NCBI GenBank assembly: GCA_014898425.1
Contig: RCSZ01000005.1
Location: 2,506,501-2,570,500, forward strand
Length of the DNA: 64,000 bases
Source: Botryotinia globosa
Lineage: Eukaryota > Ascomycota > Leotiomycetes > Helotiales > Sclerotiniaceae
Direction: 5' to 3'
Part shown: piece by piece, positions 11,889-22,676 of the stretch
Position numbering within the stretch: position 1 is the stretch's first letter
Layout of the letters: each line of letters starts with the position of its first letter
The notes under the pieces: generated by a model
What the model was told of the DNA's origin: nothing
The model's input: the letters and a program-made list of their open reading frames with translations, nothing else
Database searches by the model: none
Made by a program: the position numbers and the translations under genes

Positions 11889-11953
11889 CCTCGCCCTCGC
11901 CCTCGCCCTCGCCCTCGCCCTCGCCCTCGCCCTCGCCCTCGCCCTCGCCCTCG
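11889..11953. repeat. (CTCGCC)n hexanucleotide array, about 10.5 copies
   Basis: A 65-bp perfect array of a 6-bp unit. Translated on the minus strand it gives a Gly-Arg repeat, but that frame has no other coding support. Confidence 0.95.
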
Positions 11954-11957
11954 ACCC

Positions 11958-12650
11958 TCACCCCAGATGATAAGCAGAACCTGAGATGAACTGAGTGTTA
12001 CCCAGTCCAGTACGATTTCGTCTAGTAGGTATTTGAGGATTCGGAGAGACAAGAAATAAACCTTCATATCTCATCAATTTGCTGAGATTCTTCGAAATCT
12101 CCCCAATACTTACTACCTTTCTAGTATAGAGATTAAAGTTCCGTGAACTGTAGACTGTTGCACGGTTTTGACCCCAGACCGTGTTATCGTGATAGATGGC
12201 GACAGAATCAATAGGTAGGTATGCCCAAGAATCGGTCTGCAAATGAATCTTAACGTAGTCAATCCATTATTACTTCGATGAAATCAACATCAACCAGGCA
12301 GTTCCACGTTTCATACATTTCACCTACTGACTGGATAGGCGTGCAGCCCCCTTTCACTCTGGGGAACTATGAGTACTTCAAATTCTCAACGATATCTTGC
12401 ATTTCCAAACGATTCGTCCAGAAATTCATTTTCCAGCAGCCGCCATTCAACACCTGGTCTTGGAAAATCATGCGAACGATCTGAATAATCTTGCCATTTT
12501 TCTCCAGTGTAATCTCGTTCGATTCATCAACTTCTCTCCCATTTGGTATTGTTTTGAGAATCTATCATTCCAGCACTTGTAGAATCCAATGAGTTCCCCT
12601 GATCTACCCGGTGCCTGTGAACGACTCGAGGTAGAGTTCACAACATCCTA
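11958..12650 (-). pseudogene. Possible small unknown gene or relic, frame-shifted
   Basis: Three protein-like stretches lie in order on the minus strand but in different frames. The first is around 12620-12480 and includes GFYKCWNDRFSKQY. The second is around 12520-12370 and includes NGKIIQIVRMIFQDQVLNGG, closing with a stop. The third, 12242-11958, includes VAIYHDNTVWGQNRATVY and RNFNLYT. Composition looks protein-like rather than random, yet no clean splice path with a start codon was found. It may be a decayed gene, or a real gene whose introns I misplaced. No family is recognised. Confidence 0.3.
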
Positions 12651-13906
12651 TGCTAGCCTTTGCTTCGACATATGAAACTTTAACGGGTCGACACTCATGG
12701 CATCATTAGATTGATTGATATATCAGCCGAATGGACACTCTCCTGATCCTCTGGGGTCTCTTCTGTGGAGGCCAAACATTTGTAATGTAACAGTTTCTGG
12801 TTGAGAGCCGCATCAATATCAACCAATCAATGGCCATTTCCCTTTATAGCTATTGTATTATCTATTTGGTAAATATATGAAGCACTTGGAGACAGAACTC
12901 ATGACCTTAAGACGAATGGGAATGTGTTGTTGTGTACTTGTAGGCTTACATCCCCAGATACGGAACACCCAGTGTCGTATATCCTCTTGTGGCGGGCTCG
13001 GCACATATTGAAAGATTTTGTCGTGCGGAGTTCTACTTACTAACTTAAAGATTGTGTCATTTGAGATGGCAAACTCAGACTATGATGATTTACCATGAAA
13101 ATCATGATAGACATGTTCAAAGTAAGTTGAGCTCGCCTCGGGTAGATACACAGAAGTTCTCCAACTCGAAGATCTCCTTGTTGCGCAATGGTACCAAGCA
13201 AGGAAGGAAAGAAAGAAGGAAAGAAAGAAAATGTCGATACATCATTGTCCATTCATTTAATACCTACCCAGGTATGTAACAGTGTGTGATGTATTGTGAG
13301 TACATGTAGAAGACATAGACAGAAAATCTTGCCTCTTCCTCGTGACAACAAGGGGCGCGGAAACCCGAGTATGAAAAGAGGTAGATCGTGAGGCATTGTG
13401 GCGACGATACTGGAATTGCAGTAAGTATAAGTAATATTTCAAGAAAATGATAAGATGCATAAGGACCCCGTTTTTTTATGGATAATATAAATATCTTGGT
13501 AATATGTACTCCGTGTCAAGATGTAATCTTAAATATAACGTATAAATACCGTATATTGGAATGAAGGAGAATGTGATGTTGACCTTCCATTTCGCTGACT
13601 CCGCCTTCCTGTCCTTGTCCTGCCTTTGTAGAATACCTAGGTATTACATAAGAGTCACTGTCGATATCACATACATTCATCAGTACGTAGCTGAGTAGTA
13701 CCTAGGTAGGTATCTACTCTACCTACCTACCCACCTCCTACCCACCTCCTACCTACCTCCTACCTACCTACCTACTTGTCGCCATTGTACGGTGAAGGCA
13801 ACGAATGGATGAGCATTCTTGTTCAGAACCGCTTAATAAAAAAAGTTTAACCCCGGCGAAACAAACCACACACGAACCGATCTTTCTCCACCTTCCACTT
13901 TCCATT

Positions 13907-13937
13907 CACCACCACCACCACCACCACCACCACCACC
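13907..13937. repeat. (CAC)n trinucleotide run
   Basis: About ten copies of CAC/ACC in the presumed cdc4 5' leader or promoter. Confidence 0.9.
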
Positions 13938-14388
13938 CAGTACACACGCGCTGAGATAAATCTTCGCAGTACTTCATTTTCCTCACGCAGAAAAGGTCTC
14001 ATTTCTCCCCTTCTCTTGTACATTCTCTCTCTTTCTCTTTATTTGCAGTAATATAATACTTTCCACTTTCCACTCACCAACTTCATATTCTCTCACCACG
14101 GTGCTTCTTCCACGTTGCCCCCGATTTCATACTCTGCAGATTGTCTGTCATCCGTGTCAATTCCATATCTCAAACCCCCCCACCACGACCACGATAATAC
14201 TTTTCAACCTCGATTAATTTGGCTATGTTATCATTGGAATCATAGGAAACTAGGGCTGGTTTTAACGTTGCGATATACTCGCGTGTGGTCAGCCTCTTAT
14301 TAGGAACGCGTACGGCTTACTAGAGAGGGGCAGGCTCGAACTTTTGCTTAAAGTCTCGAACTCATCTGAGCACTTGAATTTCAACGAA

Positions 14389-17300
14389 ATGGATCCTCCT
14401 CATAGACCACAGAGTAAACATCGCACGCTTTCTCAAAGCACTCAAATGTCTGGAACACCAAAATTCAAATCAGACGCCTCTCCGAGTCCGTTCATTTCGA
14501 ATTCGAAGTTGTTGCAGCATAGTGTCGAGACTCGACATCCAAGTCAGACCGTTTCTTTAGGATGGCAAGATGGAGATGATACAGTTGGACATGCATCGAG
14601 ATTGCAAGTTGAGTTGGAAGATATCATAGAAACGAAAACTGTTACCACAACCACTACAACTAAGCGATCATATCCTCCATTACTCTTCCAAAATCCTCGA
14701 CCACTCGATAGCCTTGACGCAAAGGAATATCCTTTAGCATTCAAACCGACTCCTGCTGAGCTTACTAGGTTTTCATACGAAATTGATGGACGACAAATGG
14801 AGTGTGAGGAAGATAATTTACAAAGTATTATGCGCGAGGTTCGAATATTTTCATTTTCTTGTACGCTTTTTTGAGATCTACATTACTAATCTTGGAAAAT
14901 CTCCAGAATTCACAAATCGAATCTCTTCACAATTCCCTTTCACGCTGTCGATCGAAAGAGAATCGTGAACAGTTCAAAGATGGATTGGCTAGAACAGACA
15001 GAATGATTAAGCTGGATGCTGAAAGTAGTAACTTGAGAAGGAGGTGTTCGAAATCAAAAGGGACATCCGACTATCGGTCCGCCAGCAGACCCAGCAGTTC
15101 ACAAGCACCAGAAGTTTCCAATAATGAAGTTAAAAGTGTAGGCTCGACTGCTCAGCCCGAAATTCGACGTCGAAACCTTGGTCTTGGTATGCACCTACCC
15201 GAATTGCCAGTAACTCCCGATTTGTCCGAAGTAGAGTCTTCATCAAGAGTTGTTCCTTCGTCAAGCTCTCGATTTCCAGCCAATGCATACACCCCTCAAT
15301 CTGGTCTAAGCCAAAACGATTCGTTCGAGAACTCAGAAAGTCATTCGGAAATTGTTAGTGAAGAAACGTTTAATAACGCAGTTGCTACACCCCCAATTGC
15401 AGAATCTGATCTTGAGTCGTCCGGTCTTGATACAAACTTTGCACAAGGCCAACGCCCACATTTGAATACTGCAATCGCTCAAAACGCAAGCCTACCTAGT
15501 CCTGGTCTTTCGCCTACTCCAACCTCTCCAGAATTTGACAATGATGATGCAGGCGACAGTCAGGAGACATTAGATGAGTACGCTATTCAGGTAGCTCAGT
15601 CAAGTACGAGTCGGGATCGGCATATCAAACATACAGGATTACATTCACAAATTTCTACCGTCATGGATATTGGTTCTATGCTGGATACTTTCGATGCGAT
15701 GCCAAGCGAATTGAAGACCCTAGTGATGTATCAGCTTGGTAGAAGGTGCTCCAAGAAAACCTTACGGGCTGTTGCGGGTTTCGTAAATCCTGCTTTAATG
15801 TGCGATTTCCTTGATGAACTTCCTGCTGAATTAAGCCTACATATCTTGAGTTACCTGGACCATAAAGACCTTTGTCGTGCCGCGCAAGTTTCGAAGCGTT
15901 GGAGAAATGTTATTGACTCGAACGAGACTGGATGGAAAGAACTCTTTGATCGTGATGGTTTCACACTTCAGCCTGAAGAACTCGATCGAGCAATACGACA
16001 AGGTTGGGCATGGCAAGATCCTTATGGACCGGATGGTTACGAAATGGATTTGAGTAGTAAAGACAAACCACTCAATGCGGAAGTAAACACGCCTGGTAGT
16101 AGCAGCAAGATTGATTCACTTAGAAGACCTCGGGCTACCATTAAGAGAAAGCGCACTACTGGAACTTCGGGATCGGAACGCGCGAAGAGAAGAGCGACAG
16201 GCAATGATTTTTCAACCAAAGTACTAGATCCGGCATCCAGATTTCATAAATCTGAAGGCCCATTAAGCGCTGCTTCCGCTGCTGCATTGGCAGTACCAAA
16301 TCCCGAATTAGGTCTGCCAGGATTACGAAAACTCCATCTTTTTAAATCTCTTTATCGTCGCCACTTTCTCCTTCGACATAGCTGGACAAATCGTACTGTT
16401 GAACCTCATCATATGGCTTTCAAAGCTCATCCATCTCATGTAATCACATGTCTTCAATTTGATGATGAAAAGATCTTGACAGGTAGTGATGATACATGTA
16501 TTCATGTCTACGATACTAAAACTGGAGCTCTACGAAAAAAGCTTGAAGGACATGAAGGAGGCGTTTGGGCTTTACAGTATGAAGGAAATGTTCTTGTTTC
16601 TGGATCCACTGATCGTTCAGTACGCGTGTGGGATATTGAAAAAGGTCTTTGCACTCAAGTCTTTCATGGTCATACTTCAACTGTACGATGTTTACAAATC
16701 CTCATGCCGTCAGAAGCAGGAAAGACAGCAAGTGGTCAATCTATTATGGTTCCTGAGCAACCTCTTATTATTACCGGTTCTCGTGATTCTCAATTACGCG
16801 TATGGAAATTACCAGCCCAAGGAGATAAGCGATACATTCAAACTGGACCACCAACTAATGATGCTGATTGCCCCTACTTTGTTCGCGTATTAGCTGGACA
16901 TACTCATTCAGTTCGTGCTATCGCTGCTCATCAAGATACTTTAGTAAGCGGTAGTTACGACTGTTCAGTGAGAGTATGGAAAATCTCAACTGGTGAAATT
17001 TTGTATCGTTTAACAGGACATACTGCAAAAGTCTATAGTGTTGTTTTAGATCATCAACGCAATAGATGTATCAGTGGTTCTATGGATACATATGTCAAGG
17101 TTTGGTGTCTTGAGACTGGTTCTTGTTTATTCACACTTGAAGGTCACACCTCCCTTGTTGGTCTCTTGGATTTACGTGACGAACGTCTTGTCTCGGCAGC
17201 TGCAGATTCAACATTGCGAATTTGGGACCCAGAAAGTGGTGTATGCAAGAGCACTTTGAGTGCACATACAGGTGCCATTACATGTTTCCAACATGATGGA

Positions 17301-17645
17301 CAAAAGGTCATCTCTGGATCAGATCGTACTTTGAAGATGTGGGATGTCAAAACCGGTGAATGTATCAAGGACCTTTTAGGTGACTTGAGTGGTGTGTGGC
17401 AAGTCAAATTTGATGAAAGAAGATGTGTTGCAGCCGTACAACGTGATAATTTCACATTTGTCGAGGTTAGTATTTATTCACTTCTAAACTTCCACTTGTC
17501 TCTTTACTAATAAATTCAATAGGTTCTCGACTTTGGTGCATCACGAGATGGTGTTCCAAAATCCGAACGCGGTCATCGTATTCTATTACCTAGCATCGAC
17601 GAAACCGAAAGAATAGTCGAAGTTGCTGATAATGCAAACGCATAA
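14389..17645 (+). CDS. cdc4: Cdc4/Fbw7-type F-box and WD40 substrate receptor of SCF ubiquitin ligase
   Basis: Substrate-recognition subunit of an SCF (Skp1-cullin-F-box) E3 ligase that targets phosphorylated cell-cycle proteins. Exons 14389-14838, 14907-17465 and 17523-17645 give 1043 aa. Introns are 68 and 57 nt with frame-perfect joins and a TACTAAT branch site in the first. The first half is disordered and Ser-rich. The F-box sits at about residues 449-500 (LPAELSLHILSYLDHKDL...VSKRWRNVI). A basic segment (RRPRATIKRKRTT) precedes it at the WD40 side and could be a nuclear signal. From about residue 655 come tandem WD40 repeats with GSxDxxxxVWD-type endings (SGSTDRSVRVWDIEKG, SGSYDCSVRVWK, SGSMDTYVKVW). 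The start is the first ATG; the open frame extends upstream only from a TTG. Family assignment rests on the F-box plus roughly eight-bladed propeller and the order of domains. Confidence 0.93.
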
Positions 17646-19149
17646 ACGAATGTATGAAATTTAAATGACGTCTAATGAAACTTAAACCCGAGAATGTATG
17701 AAACAGAATTACTCATATTTATGAAATAATCATCATTCTCATTGGGAAATGGGAAGGGGGGAATGGATGGGAGGTATACCCTAGTTTATTCGGCTGTTAT
17801 CTTCGCTTTATATTTCTTCACAGTATACGTTTTGGGGTTCAATTCCTCAATCGGGGCGTTTTGGGTTGAAAGGAGGGCGGTCAAATTGGTGCATATAATT
17901 TCTTTCTATGCATAGCGAGGAATTCGTTCTTCTCTTTTTCCTTTTTTACGAATTCCCTTGATTTTAGTTTGAGTTCATTTTTTCGTCTCGTCTCGTCTTT
18001 CTGATGTGCTCTTTTCTTTTTCCCTCGGCAACAGGTGTGAGGTACAAGCGAATTCAACTTATGGTGTAGACTATCTCTATACATATAGTAGTATGAGATA
18101 CGCTGGACTCTGTGTTGTCTGGCTAGATATTTCTTCCCCGGGGGGTTAAGGAGGCAGGGAGGGAAAGAAGGGTAAGGAATGATGCGACCATACAAATTTT
18201 ATGGTTAGGTAGCGGATGAAAGTCGGGAGGCTAGGGAGTTGATTGTGGATAAGATTTGGATCGTACAAGTAGATATTATGGCATAGGACGGATCACGCGT
18301 TCATGCACGCATGTCTCACCAGTCCTGATTCCTTACAATGATTTTTGGGGGTTGAGGTGGATGGGGTGGAGGGGGAGACAATGTTTAAGATGGGAAATGC
18401 AATCACTCACTCACTTAATTTCAAGCGCATGACTTGAGCTTGGGCTAGTGCGAGTTGTATGGCTATTTTATGGTATTAAATTCGGCAAAGCATTGCTCAG
18501 GGGTGGAGGTGGAAGGGGGGTGCTAGGCGAGGGGGAAAAAAGTAATTACATACAGTCCAATCAGTCAATTAGTTAATGAATAAGATGATCAAATTATACG
18601 TTACGTTTCGTTTTGGTCCGTCGGGAGATCTTGAGGGGGGGTGCGGTGGCCGTTTGAAAATTATACCTATGCATCCTCAGTTAGTCACAGGGCGAGTGCC
18701 ATGACAAACACAAACACATACAGAATTACTCCAATGTACCATCCATCAAATCACGTCACAGCAAGTCCAAAGCATTCTTTTCGAGAAAGAAGAAAAAGTG
18801 GAAGTGATTATGCACGCTTTTCATTGCCATGGACTATCCTCCCCTGACCTCGGTAGGTAGGTAAGGTGGTTCATAAATCAAATTGATTAATATCAAAGAA
18901 ACCCCGCTTAACTCCAATTCCATGCCTGGTATCATTTATTTCCTTCTGCATGCGTAACGTAATAAAACATAACCGTTCTTCTCTTCTCTTTCCTGTCATT
19001 TCATTTCATTCCTTTCCAAAAAGAATATTGAACTAATTCAATATGGTGCTGTGGGGTATAAATGTTTCTCCGCTTCTGTTTCTCTTCCTTTGGGTTATCT
19101 TTTTGTGTTTTGTATATTTAGTGTTGTTGGACTACGTATATCAATAGAT
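17646..19149. other. Convergent intergenic interval, no gene seen
   Basis: Lies between the ends of cdc4 (+) and the four-TM gene (-), so it holds both 3' UTRs. G- and T-rich plus-strand tracts (e.g. near 18130-18170, 18350-18380, 18500-18540) and an AGGTAGGT motif near 18852 are present. No coding exon is supported. Confidence 0.7.
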
Positions 19150-20159
19150 CTAAGTTGTGTGATGAACGGTTTGATGTCCATTAGTTGGTTGAGCCACTGC
19201 TGGACCATTGGTAGCAGCGATGGGTCGGTCAGCAATACCCGATTCGGCCATTGATGGACTGTTAGTATCAATGGCAGCGGATTTCGTGTGGATTTGCCAA
19301 GGTTCATCTTTGGGTCCAAAATTGCTGGCAAATGGTCCATGAACCTTGTCGTGCGCAAGTGATTTCCACATGATATATGTACTGGAAAATATATTAGTTG
19401 GTGGTTTTAATGATACAAGGGGTGGAGGAGCTAACCTAGCAATCGTGCCTAGCATACCAAGCCATAGAAGGACGACGGAAGCAACACAATATGCGTTTTT
19501 GCGGTAGATAGGATTTGGGGGACCGTTCGAGTCGAAGTATTGTTGTGCTTCGGAGTTTGTTAATCCATCGATCGTTGCGCGTTGGGTAGCTACAATGACC
19601 TGTATGGAAATGGTTAGCGAGGGAGAAGGGATGAGAAAATTTAAGATACAAACATACGGTAAGAGCAATTGCATCTGCGAAAGTAAGGAAGCACATCAAG
19701 ACCGAACAAATCTTCCACGCTTTCTTAACTGCGATGGATTCATGACGTTGGGGCCAGAACAGATCGAAAAAGAAGCCGGAACCAAAAATGGTTGCGACGG
19801 CTATACCGACAAAGATATTGAAGGAGAAAATCCCAACGATGTCTCGGACCGATGTATGATATCCGTAACGTGATTTAATGCCATCTCGTTGATCGACGTA
19901 ATCTGAAAATTGGGTATGAATATTAGTACTGTTACGTTTTGGTGATGTGAGAGATGATAGGGTAGGATGAGAAGTGAGAAGAATGCTTACCACTTAGAGC
20001 TGCCGTTCCAACGGATTCCGAACACACACATAGAATCATGGCGATTTGATATACGATCATCTTGGTTTTGCGAAGATGATAGACGTGGTTGAACATATAA
20101 GCTCCCTTGAACTTTCCCCATTGCATGTCCCGGAGATCTAGACCCCAGATAATCGCCAT
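19150..20159 (-). CDS. Four-TM membrane protein of unknown function, 269 aa
   Basis: Exons 20159-19991, 19902-19658, 19599-19436 and 19381-19150 join in frame through introns of 88, 58 and 54 nt. The protein has about four hydrophobic segments: near residues 35-55 (YQIAMILCVCSESVGTAAL), 78-105 (IVGIFSFNIFVGIAVATIF...), 118-140 (ICSVLMCFLTFADAIALTVI) and 172-190 (ASVVLLWLGMLGTIA). The N-terminus is cytosol-like and short (WGLDLRDMQWGKFKGAYMF). The C-terminal tail of about 70 residues is hydrophilic. The topology resembles small fungal four-TM proteins, but no named family is recognised. It is divergent from aha1 with 1.36 kb between starts. Confidence 0.82.
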
Positions 20160-20713
20160 TTTGAACTTCTTGGGGGTTTGGGAATTGAGGAATTGGATGG
20201 TAGTGTGGTGTAGTGATGTAGTGGTGTAGTAGTTTGTTTCTCGAGAAATAAGTTCTTCTTTTCTTTGCTATGAAGAGGTATCGGTATCTCTGTCGCGTCA
20301 AAGAGAATGATGATGTTGATGATAATGGCGAAGATTATCAATGAAGTTTCCTTGAAGCAACAAAGGATGATCTCAATGTGATTAGTTATTGAAAAACAAT
20401 TGAATCTTAAAACACTAGAGGACAAGAAGATGTCTGAATTAATAAAGAGAAGAGAGACAGAGGAGAAAAGAAAGAAAAATCGAGTAGAAAGGTAAAAGCA
20501 AAGCTTGATGGATTATGAAAGCAACTAATCGACTAACTACTAAAGAAAAGATACGCTTGGTATTTTGTTCTTTCTTGGTAGGGAAGTAGGTACTTTTGGT
20601 GGATTGAGGGGGTGGATTGGAAGGGTTCGTGAACTACGTCATGGCTGTGGTTGGTATGACATGTCACATGTCACATGTCCCGTATTAATAAGTGGCAGGA
20701 GTTGAAGGGTGAC

Positions 20714-20716
<3 letters not shown>

Positions 20717-20751
<35 letters not shown>
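20717..20751. repeat. (GA)n microsatellite
   Basis: About 17 dinucleotide copies in the divergent promoter region. Confidence 0.93.
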
Positions 20752-20756
<5 letters not shown>

Positions 20757-20820
20757 AGATGTGTAGACTGTAGTATGTGACGAATGGCTGAATTTGACAT
20801 GGGTAACATTAGATATGACG

Positions 20821-20864
20821 TTTGCAGCCACAAATATCGACCTTTGCAGCCACAAATATCGACC
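20821..20864. repeat. Perfect 22-bp tandem duplication
   Basis: Two adjacent copies of a 22-bp unit beginning TTTGCAGCCACAAATATCGA. Confidence 0.95.
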
Positions 20865-21520
20865 CTTGGACACGAAAACATTACCGGTATTTGTAAGTTG
20901 TAATATTACCCATCTATATTGATGCCTTACAATTCTCAACCATTCCAAGGCACCAACCACAATTTCATTTCCTTTCCACACACACGTGACACTACACCAT
21001 ATTAGAATGTGGCCCCACTGACTTTGAACCTCTTCTTGTCCTCAAAACTTCCAATTCATTCTTTTGATTTCTTCTTCAAAATAATTTCTTACTTCTGCCT
21101 CATTTCCCACCATCTCGACACCTCTTCTACTTTTACTTAAATACACCCTTCTTTCTTCTGTCCACAGACATATCAACTTTGCAAGTTTGATTTGATTGTG
21201 TTGCTTTCCTTAATAATTATCTACATTTAATTCCTTTCTTCTACAAATCAAAGGTACGTTGCAAAAGCTCTCACTACAGAGATCTCAAACCCCCTTCCTC
21301 TCTTTTTTTTATGATGAGACACAAGCTGGCACCAGTCAGAGTCGATTTGTACTCATATCTTTGAAGACAATGCTATGGCCTTCGGGCCTCCTTCTGAACA
21401 AAAAAAAACCTTTCATTTACATGTTGAAAAATCTTCACATTCATTTCAGATGCATGTTGCTGACATTCAATTTGGGCAGATTCTTTAAACCAATAAACTT
21501 TCAATCAAACTTCCATCAAT

Positions 21521-22676
21521 ATGGTTCTTCACAACCCAAACAATTGGCATTGGGTAAACAAAGATGCTTCAACATGGGCAAAACAATGGCTGGAGGATAG
21601 TATAAAGGAGGTTAAAGCAGAGGAGGATGGTGTTACTGCTCAATTGGATAAATTGATTAGTATGGATGGAGATGTTGACGTCAATCAACGAAAGGGAAAG
21701 GTCATTACCATATTTGATGTCAAGCTCGTTATTGAGTATTCAGGTATGCCCTGTAGTTATAGTCAATATTATGAATTTCTGTCTAATTGGACTAGGCAAA
21801 ACCAAAGACGATGAATCCGTTAGTGGTACCATCACAGTTCCTGAAGTTGCTCATGATACAGAAGAGAATGAGTATGTTGTATGTTTGAATCGTCTCCTCA
21901 ATGAACACTTGGGATGAATTGTCTAATGGTGATTTTTTTAGTTTGACATAGATATTTATTCCGATGCCAATTCCAAAGCCCCAGTCAAGGATCTTCTTCG
22001 TGCAAAGGTTATTCCACAACTCCGAAAACAGTTCGCACAATTAGGTCCTGCTCTTATCACGGAACATGGAAAGGATATTCAACATGCACCAGATGCAAAT
22101 CCAGCTGCCAAAATCACAGCCGCAAAGACATATCCTCATAATGCTCCAGGTCAATCTACAAGCACATCTACCAACAAGGGTTCTTCTTTAGTCAACACAA
22201 CTACTGTTACCGACAATGAAGAATTCAGAGCTCCAGCTTCAGAACTTTATCAAACATTTACCGACCCTTCTCGAATTGCCGCATTCACACGCGCCGCTCC
22301 AAAATTATTCGAAGGTGCAAAGAAGGGAGGAAAATTTGAACTTTTCGGAGGAAATGTTTCTGGTGAATACCTTGAACTTGTTGAACCTACAAAAATCGTA
22401 CAAAGTTGGAGACTTGATCAATGGCCACAAGGACATTTCTCTAGATTAGAGATTAACTTTGACCAAAATGATGTTGATAATGTTACGGTCATGAGAGTTT
22501 CTTGGTCCGGTGTTCCAGTTGGTCAAGAAGAAGTTACAAAGAGAAATTGGAGTGAATATTACGTTAGAAGCATCAAACAGACTTTTGGGTAAGTTCCTTT
22601 GGAGGGTTCCCGGTGGGACTTATACTGCGACGCATGCTAATCTCATTGATAATATAGCTTCGGCACAATTTTGTAG
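21521..22676 (+). CDS. aha1: Aha1, activator of Hsp90 ATPase co-chaperone
   Basis: Cytosolic co-chaperone that binds Hsp90 and stimulates its ATPase cycle. Exons 21521-21743, 21796-21878, 21942-22588 and 22658-22676 give 323 aa, close to the usual family length. Introns are 52, 63 and 69 nt. The last coding exon is only 19 nt and adds the final residues (FGTIL). The N-terminal Aha1 domain opens with NPNNWHWVNKDASTWAKQWL, a family signature, and runs to about residue 150 (DIDIYSDANSKAPVKDLLR). After a Thr/Ser linker, the C-terminal activator (AHSA1/START-like) domain spans about 185-323 (ELYQTFTDPSRIAAFTRA, WRLDQWPQGHFSRLEINF, VTKRNWSEYYVRSIKQTFGF). The first in-frame ATG was chosen since it directly starts the conserved block. 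Highly confident. Confidence 0.95.

Larger units (their letters stand above)
11405..14388. other. Divergent hop1/cdc4 interval, mostly non-coding
   Basis: Nearly 3 kb separates two divergent genes. It holds an AGGT run (11799-11824), a CTCGCC array (11889-11953), a possible gene relic (about 11958-12650, listed separately), ACCTAGGTAGGTA-type palindromes near 13630-13780, and a CAC run at 13907-13937. From about 13850 to 14340 the plus strand is pyrimidine-rich and AC-rich, as expected for the cdc4 promoter and 5' leader. Confidence 0.7.
20160..21520. other. Divergent promoter interval of four-TM gene and aha1
   Basis: Contains a GA microsatellite (20717-20751), a perfect 22-bp direct duplication (20821-20864), and a C/T-rich plus-strand stretch from about 21040 to 21260 that looks like the aha1 5' leader. 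No gene seen. Confidence 0.7.

Noticed and set aside
11876..12067. Gly-Arg repeat frame that could look like an RGG protein
   Set aside because: It is the translated CTCGCC array, and its non-repeat part has no features.
17820..17870. GGGGTTCAATTCCTC, resembling a tRNA B box
   Set aside because: No matching A box or acceptor stem at the right distance. No tRNA gene was recognised anywhere in the window.
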